This document shows, in pieces, positions 6,376 through 9,165 of a stretch of 9,165 nt of DNA (position 1 is the first letter of the stretch; each line of letters begins with the position of its first letter). The stretch comes from CAZFBR01 sp035353495 [NCBI: uncultured bacterium]. Lineage in GTDB: Bacteria; DAOPZR01. The translations under genes and the position numbers were made by a program. The notes below the pieces were generated by a model. That model searched no databases, had not been told where the DNA came from, and saw only the letters and a list, made by a program, of their open reading frames with translations. The stretch spans positions 1 to 9,165 of the forward strand of contig CAZFBR010000136.1 of assembly GCA_964517215.1 (NCBI GenBank), read 5' to 3'.

Positions 6376-7992
6376 CTACCGCACATACACCACATAGCGG
6401 TACTTGATCTCCTGTTCGCCGCCGGCGGGCACGATCACCGTCCACTGCAGGTCGGTGGTCGGATTGACTGCGCGAATCGCCTCTGCCTGTTTCACCGCCG
6501 CACACGGCACGCTGCCGGAGACAAATTCGCCGGTCACCGTGCGGCGAATCTCGACCGTTACCGCCTCGCGCTTGAAGTTGCGCAGATTGAGCACGCCCTC
6601 GACGGTGACTTTGTCGTAACGGTCGCCGTTGAAGGTGTGCGCGTCATGTTCCCGCGCCTGTTCCGTCTCCTCCTGCTGCGCGCGGATGTCGAGCGCCTTG
6701 GTGATCTTCACCCGCCCTTCGCCGCCCGCGGCGCAGTAGTTGAGCACATCCTGACCGAGCACCCGGCCGGCCGCCACCACCAGCGCCGGACCGGTGGTCA
6801 GGGGCTGGCTGAAGGTGTTGGTGAACTTGATCTCATGCCACACCGTCTCGTTTTCGTTCGTGCCTTCGCTCCGCTGCTGGTAGCGCGCGTTCTGCGGCGT
6901 GCTCGCCGCGATCTGCCAGGTGTAGAGATGGCTGTACGGCACCCGGTCCGCCAGCAGGTCGAACGCCGCCCGCTCGTTCTGCTTCAGCGTCACATGCGGC
7001 ACACAATAATAGAACAGGTCGCCCGCGTAGTCACCGTCACCCGCCACCGGATACGCCGCCTCGCCGTCGTAGCGGCCCGGGCCATTGGCAAAGGCCGCGG
7101 TCTGCATCATCATTCCGCGCACATTGTACCGGCCGGGACCGCTGCCGCCGCCCAGCGCGTTGAGGAAAGCGTGCAGGTCCTCCGTGCTCGACAGCGGTGA
7201 GTTGACATTGCTCTGCGACAGGTTGGGAAAGCCGCTGATGAAGTTGACCGTCACATCGTTCAGGTCCTGCGCCTCATTGATGAAGGTGCCCTGCAGGCGG
7301 AAGCCCGCCTTGTCCGCGTCGCTGATATCGATGCGGTAGGCCGGCGCCCAGGCCACATCGCGGGCAAGATACGACAGGTAGTAGTCCGCCGTCCGGGCGG
7401 CGGCATACCGCACTTCCAGCACCGGCCGTTCTTCCGTCACGGACAGCTCCGTCGCCAGCGTCGCATCGCCCGCCACCCGGCGCACATCGTTCAGGCGGAT
7501 CGCCTCGGTACGACCATCGGCGGCAAAGAGCATAATCTCTCCCGACTGCGGCACCACCCGCGAGCGCACCTGATACGGCTGCGGTTCCGGTTCAAGCGGG
7601 GTGTACTGCGGGATGGCCGTGATCACCCCGCGCCGGCTGGTATCCTCGAAGTAGATCTCGACCGCTTTGCCGATATTGGCCCGCAGCATATCCTGAATGC
7701 TGGCTGCCGGGCGCTGCCGTTCCCGGGTCTGCCGCCGCGCAGTCAGCGACTGCACCGTCAGTTGTGCAGGATCGTAGCCCAGCCAGATGCTGCCGTGCAC
7801 CGCGGCCGGTACCTCGCTGATACTGAGCACACCCTCGCCCTGCAGTTCGCCCTGCTGCACGAACCAACCCAGCCCGTTCTTGAACAGCGACACCTCGCGC
7901 ACCTGCGGCGGTGCCGTCACTCCGTCCGCCAGCGCCATCGTCGCCGCTGCCAGCAGCACCACCACCGTCATCAACGCCGTTATCTGTCGCAT
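6376..7992 (-). CDS. Secreted DUF4139 domain-containing protein
   Basis: A 538-residue exported protein. Residues 1-22 form a signal peptide: MRQ, a hydrophobic core to about 20, then a probable cut after ALA (20-22) before DG. The mature N-terminus VREVSLFKNGLGWFVQQG (31-48) and SEVPAAVHGSIWL (59-71) match the N-terminal part of DUF4139 proteins. The DUF4139 region runs from about 200 to the end, with YYLSYLARDVAWAPAYRIDI (204-223), LNDVTVNFISGFPN (244-257) and the closing LQWTVIVPAGGEQEIKYRY (515-533). A Gly-rich insert at 281-311 carries two GPGRY copies. The biochemical role of DUF4139 is not established; members are secreted or periplasmic beta-rich proteins. I chose the ATG at 7990-7992 because it gives the signal peptide and has GGAGG six bases upstream; the frame stays open 54 codons further but that stretch is Arg/Cys-rich and unlike a real N-terminus. 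The GT-C-like gene follows 45 bp downstream. Confidence 0.85.
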   Translation of the reverse strand: MRQITALMTVVVLLAAATMALADGVTAPPQVREVSLFKNGLGWFVQQGELQGEGVLSISEVPAAVHGSIWLGYDPAQLTVQSLTARRQTRERQRPAASIQDMLRANIGKAVEIYFEDTSRRGVITAIPQYTPLEPEPQPYQVRSRVVPQSGEIMLFAADGRTEAIRLNDVRRVAGDATLATELSVTEERPVLEVRYAAARTADYYLSYLARDVAWAPAYRIDISDADKAGFRLQGTFINEAQDLNDVTVNFISGFPNLSQSNVNSPLSSTEDLHAFLNALGGGSGPGRYNVRGMMMQTAAFANGPGRYDGEAAYPVAGDGDYAGDLFYYCVPHVTLKQNERAAFDLLADRVPYSHLYTWQIAASTPQNARYQQRSEGTNENETVWHEIKFTNTFSQPLTTGPALVVAAGRVLGQDVLNYCAAGGEGRVKITKALDIRAQQEETEQAREHDAHTFNGDRYDKVTVEGVLNLRNFKREAVTVEIRRTVTGEFVSGSVPCAAVKQAEAIRAVNPTTDLQWTVIVPAGGEQEIKYRYVVYVR

Positions 7993-7998
7993 GCCTGT

Positions 7999-8003
7999 CC
8001 TCC
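7999..8003 (-). promoter_or_regulatory. Ribosome binding site deciding the DUF4139 start
   Basis: GGAGG, within GGGGGAGG on the minus strand, lies six bases before the ATG at 7990-7992. This strong site, together with the signal peptide it produces, settles the start against the longer open frame reaching 8154. Confidence 0.8.
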
Positions 8004-8018
8004 CCCGGTCAATTCGCC

Positions 8019-8046
8019 GCCGGCCCCGCCGGCAGCACCTGCCGGC
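8019..8046 (-). promoter_or_regulatory. Overlapping GC-rich hairpins in the DUF4139 leader
   Basis: Three GCCGGC copies lie at 8019-8024, 8028-8033 and 8041-8046. Two hairpins are possible and exclude each other. One pairs 8019-8024 with 8028-8033 (loop CCC). The other pairs GCCGGCAG (8028-8035) with CTGCCGGC (8039-8046) as a perfect 8-bp stem with a 3-base loop. Both lie 16-43 bases upstream of the Shine-Dalgarno. A role in translation control or mRNA stability is possible but unproven. Such palindromes also arise easily in GC-rich DNA. Confidence 0.4.
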
Positions 8047-8052
8047 AGTGTA
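8047..8052 (-). promoter_or_regulatory. Possible -10 box for the DUF4139 gene
   Basis: Minus-strand TACACT, within an AT-rich patch (8051-8063) that stands out from its GC-rich surroundings, could be a -10 element. The sequence 17 bases upstream (TCGCGG) is not a recognisable -35 box, so the call is weak. Transcription would begin near 8040, inside the hairpin cluster. Confidence 0.3.
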
Positions 8053-8078
8053 GCTTATTTCATGTGCACCCGCGACGC

Positions 8079-8096
8079 GCCGGTCGCCTGACCGGC
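8079..8096. promoter_or_regulatory. Perfect 7-bp inverted repeat in the divergent gap
   Basis: GCCGGTC (8079-8085) and GACCGGC (8090-8096) are exact inverted arms with a 4-base spacer. The repeat lies between the probable promoters of the divergent DUF4139 and rluD genes, upstream of both. It could be a binding site acting on either gene, or the remains of a hairpin; no further evidence separates these. Confidence 0.3.
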
Positions 8097-8148
8097 AGCA
8101 TCGGCGTCGTGCCGCTTTCCTGTCCGCCATCCCGTACCGCTCCGCCGC

Positions 8149-8177
8149 TTGCACCCCGACACCCCAGCAGATATACT
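8149..8177 (+). promoter_or_regulatory. Promoter of the rluD-like gene, leaderless arrangement
   Basis: TTGCAC (8149-8154) is followed after exactly 17 bases by TATACT (8172-8177), a good sigma70-type pair. Only GGCGGC separates the -10 box from the ATG at 8184, so a start point seven bases after the -10 box would fall on the A of the ATG. No Shine-Dalgarno fits between them. The gene is therefore probably read from a leaderless mRNA. Confidence 0.65.
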
Positions 8178-8183
8178 GGCGGC

Positions 8184-9128
8184 ATGGAGAACGAACAGCT
8201 GCAGGAGATTATTGACGCGGAAAGCGACGGGTTGCGGCTCGACGTTTTCCTCACCAACCGCCTTGACGGCGCCTCGCGCGGTGATGCGCAGCGCCTGGTC
8301 GAGAGCGACCTGGTCACGGTTGACGGAAAGAACCGCAAGTCAAGCTACAAGCTGCGGGTTGGTGAACTGGTGCTGTGGCATGAGCCGGAACCCCGTCTGT
8401 CGGAACTGGTACCCGAACCCATCGCGGTGACCGTCGTGCATGCCGATAACGACCTTATCGTCGTCAATAAACCGGAAGGCATGGTCGTCCATCCCGGCTG
8501 CGGCCATCATATCGGCACGCTGATTGCCGGCCTGCTCTTCCGGTTTCCGGAAGTCGCCACCGTCGGCGGCCCGGACCGGCCGGGCATCGTCCACCGGCTG
8601 GACAAGGACACCAGCGGGGTCATGCTGGTTGCGCGCAGCGCCCGCGCCTATCAGTCACTGATCAAACAATTCGCCGACCGCACGATCCATAAACGCTATC
8701 TTGCCGTCTGCCACGGCGGACTGCGCACCGACCACCTGACCATCGACCTCCCCATCGGGCGCAGCACCACTGACCGGAAAAAGATGGCGGTCCGCCGCGA
8801 CGACAGCCGCGAGGCGCAAACCGAACTCGAAGTCATCGAACGCGCGCCGGGGCATACGCTGGTTGCCCTTCACCCGCGCACGGGGCGCACGCACCAGATT
8901 CGCGTCCATCTCAATTACATCGGGCATCCCATTGCCGGCGACCCGATCTACGGTGCACGACCAACCCGCCGTCATGAACGCGGCAATGACGCCGCCCGGC
9001 TCCTGCTGCATGCGGAATCAATCACCCTGACCCATCCCGGCAGCGGCGAGCCAGTCGGCTATCGTGTCCCGCCCCCGCCGTCGTTCGTCAGCGAGTGGAC
9101 CAGGTTCTGTGCCGCCAACGCCACGTAA
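8184..9128 (+). CDS. rluD: RluD-type 23S rRNA pseudouridine synthase (RluA family)
   Basis: A 314-residue cytoplasmic enzyme that converts specific uridines in rRNA to pseudouridine; RluD itself modifies helix 69 of 23S rRNA. An S4 RNA-binding domain covers about 17-70 (LRLDVFL ... LRVGELVLW). The catalytic domain follows: DLIVVNKPEGMVVHPG, in which VHPG is typical of RluD rather than RluA or RluC, then HRLDKDTSG (137-145) with the catalytic Asp140, IHKRYLAV, and GRTHQIRVHLNYIGHPIAGDPIYG-type closing motif near residues 234-257. Length is close to the E. coli protein (326). I chose the ATG at 8184 because it sits directly after a promoter and just before the S4 domain. The open frame continues upstream to 7911 but that part is Pro/Ser-rich and crosses the divergent gene. 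No Shine-Dalgarno is present. RluC-like specificity is not excluded. Confidence 0.92.
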   Translation: MENEQLQEIIDAESDGLRLDVFLTNRLDGASRGDAQRLVESDLVTVDGKNRKSSYKLRVGELVLWHEPEPRLSELVPEPIAVTVVHADNDLIVVNKPEGMVVHPGCGHHIGTLIAGLLFRFPEVATVGGPDRPGIVHRLDKDTSGVMLVARSARAYQSLIKQFADRTIHKRYLAVCHGGLRTDHLTIDLPIGRSTTDRKKMAVRRDDSREAQTELEVIERAPGHTLVALHPRTGRTHQIRVHLNYIGHPIAGDPIYGARPTRRHERGNDAARLLLHAESITLTHPGSGEPVGYRVPPPPSFVSEWTRFCAANAT

Positions 9129-9165
9129 CCGTTCGCCATTGGATTCAGTTGCGTATTGAGCAGCT
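9129..9165. other. Unassigned 3' end of the window
   Basis: The 37 bases after the rluD-like stop codon show no hairpin, T-run, Shine-Dalgarno or start of a recognisable gene. Confidence 0.5.

Noticed and set aside
6367-7200. A 277-codon open frame on the plus strand opposite the DUF4139 gene
   Set aside because: Arg/His-rich composition without a known motif, fully antisense to a well-supported gene; a shadow frame.
7993-8154. A 54-codon upstream extension of the DUF4139 frame
   Set aside because: It is Arg/Cys-rich and would bury the signal peptide; the strong GGAGG six bases before 7992 marks the real start.
7911-8183. A possible 91-residue N-terminal extension of the RluD-like protein
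   Set aside because: The stretch is Pro/Ser/Ala-rich, overlaps the divergent DUF4139 gene, and would place the promoter inside the coding sequence. Family members begin just before the S4 domain, as the ATG at 8184 does.
1-9165. A hidden defence or mobile-element system
   Set aside because: RecD2 helicases can occur near defence genes, but here it is an intact housekeeping-type helicase with no nuclease, methyltransferase, integrase, transposase, toxin or direct-repeat array in the window.

Overview
The window is ordinary high-GC bacterial chromosome carrying five protein-coding genes. I see no RNA genes, insertion sequences, CRISPR arrays, prophage genes or clear defence genes. GC is high in most genes (46 of 60 bases in the stretch 601-660) and visibly lower in the membrane-protein gene (31 of 60 in 5581-5640). 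The phylum cannot be fixed from sequence alone. The divergent 756-residue transketolase-like protein together with a DUF4139 secreted protein makes me lean towards an uncultured PVC-type bacterium (Kiritimatiellota, Verrucomicrobiota or Lentisphaerota), but this is a weak inference.

Layout. (1) 2-2125, plus strand: recD2, a RecD2/TraA-type superfamily 1B DNA helicase, cut at its 5' end by the window edge. (2) 2126-2220: a short convergent gap with two hairpins that could end transcription from both sides. (3) 2221-4491, minus: a divergent transketolase-like thiamine-diphosphate enzyme with its own strong sigma70-type promoter (4577-4605), which is overlapped by a 22-bp palindrome. (4) 4612-6330, minus: a polytopic membrane protein that looks like a GT-C (dolichyl-phosphate-mannose transferase-like) glycosyltransferase. 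(5) 6376-7992, minus: a secreted DUF4139 protein, 45 bp upstream of the membrane protein and probably co-transcribed with it. (6) 7993-8183: a divergent regulatory gap with GC-rich hairpins and a near-consensus promoter for the next gene. (7) 8184-9128, plus: an RluD-type 23S rRNA pseudouridine synthase. Its promoter lies so close to the ATG that the mRNA is probably leaderless. The last 37 bases hold nothing I can identify.

How the genes fit together. recD2 and rluD are housekeeping genes (DNA repair, ribosome maturation) flanking a three-gene minus-strand block. Within the block, the DUF4139 protein and the GT-C protein are both envelope-associated and may work in the same compartment. The transketolase-like gene has its own promoter and no metabolic neighbours, so its substrate is not indicated by context. 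I found no convincing new multi-gene system. The most useful leads are the leaderless rluD promoter, the palindrome over the transketolase promoter, the altered cofactor motif in that enzyme, and the overlapping hairpins in the DUF4139 leader.
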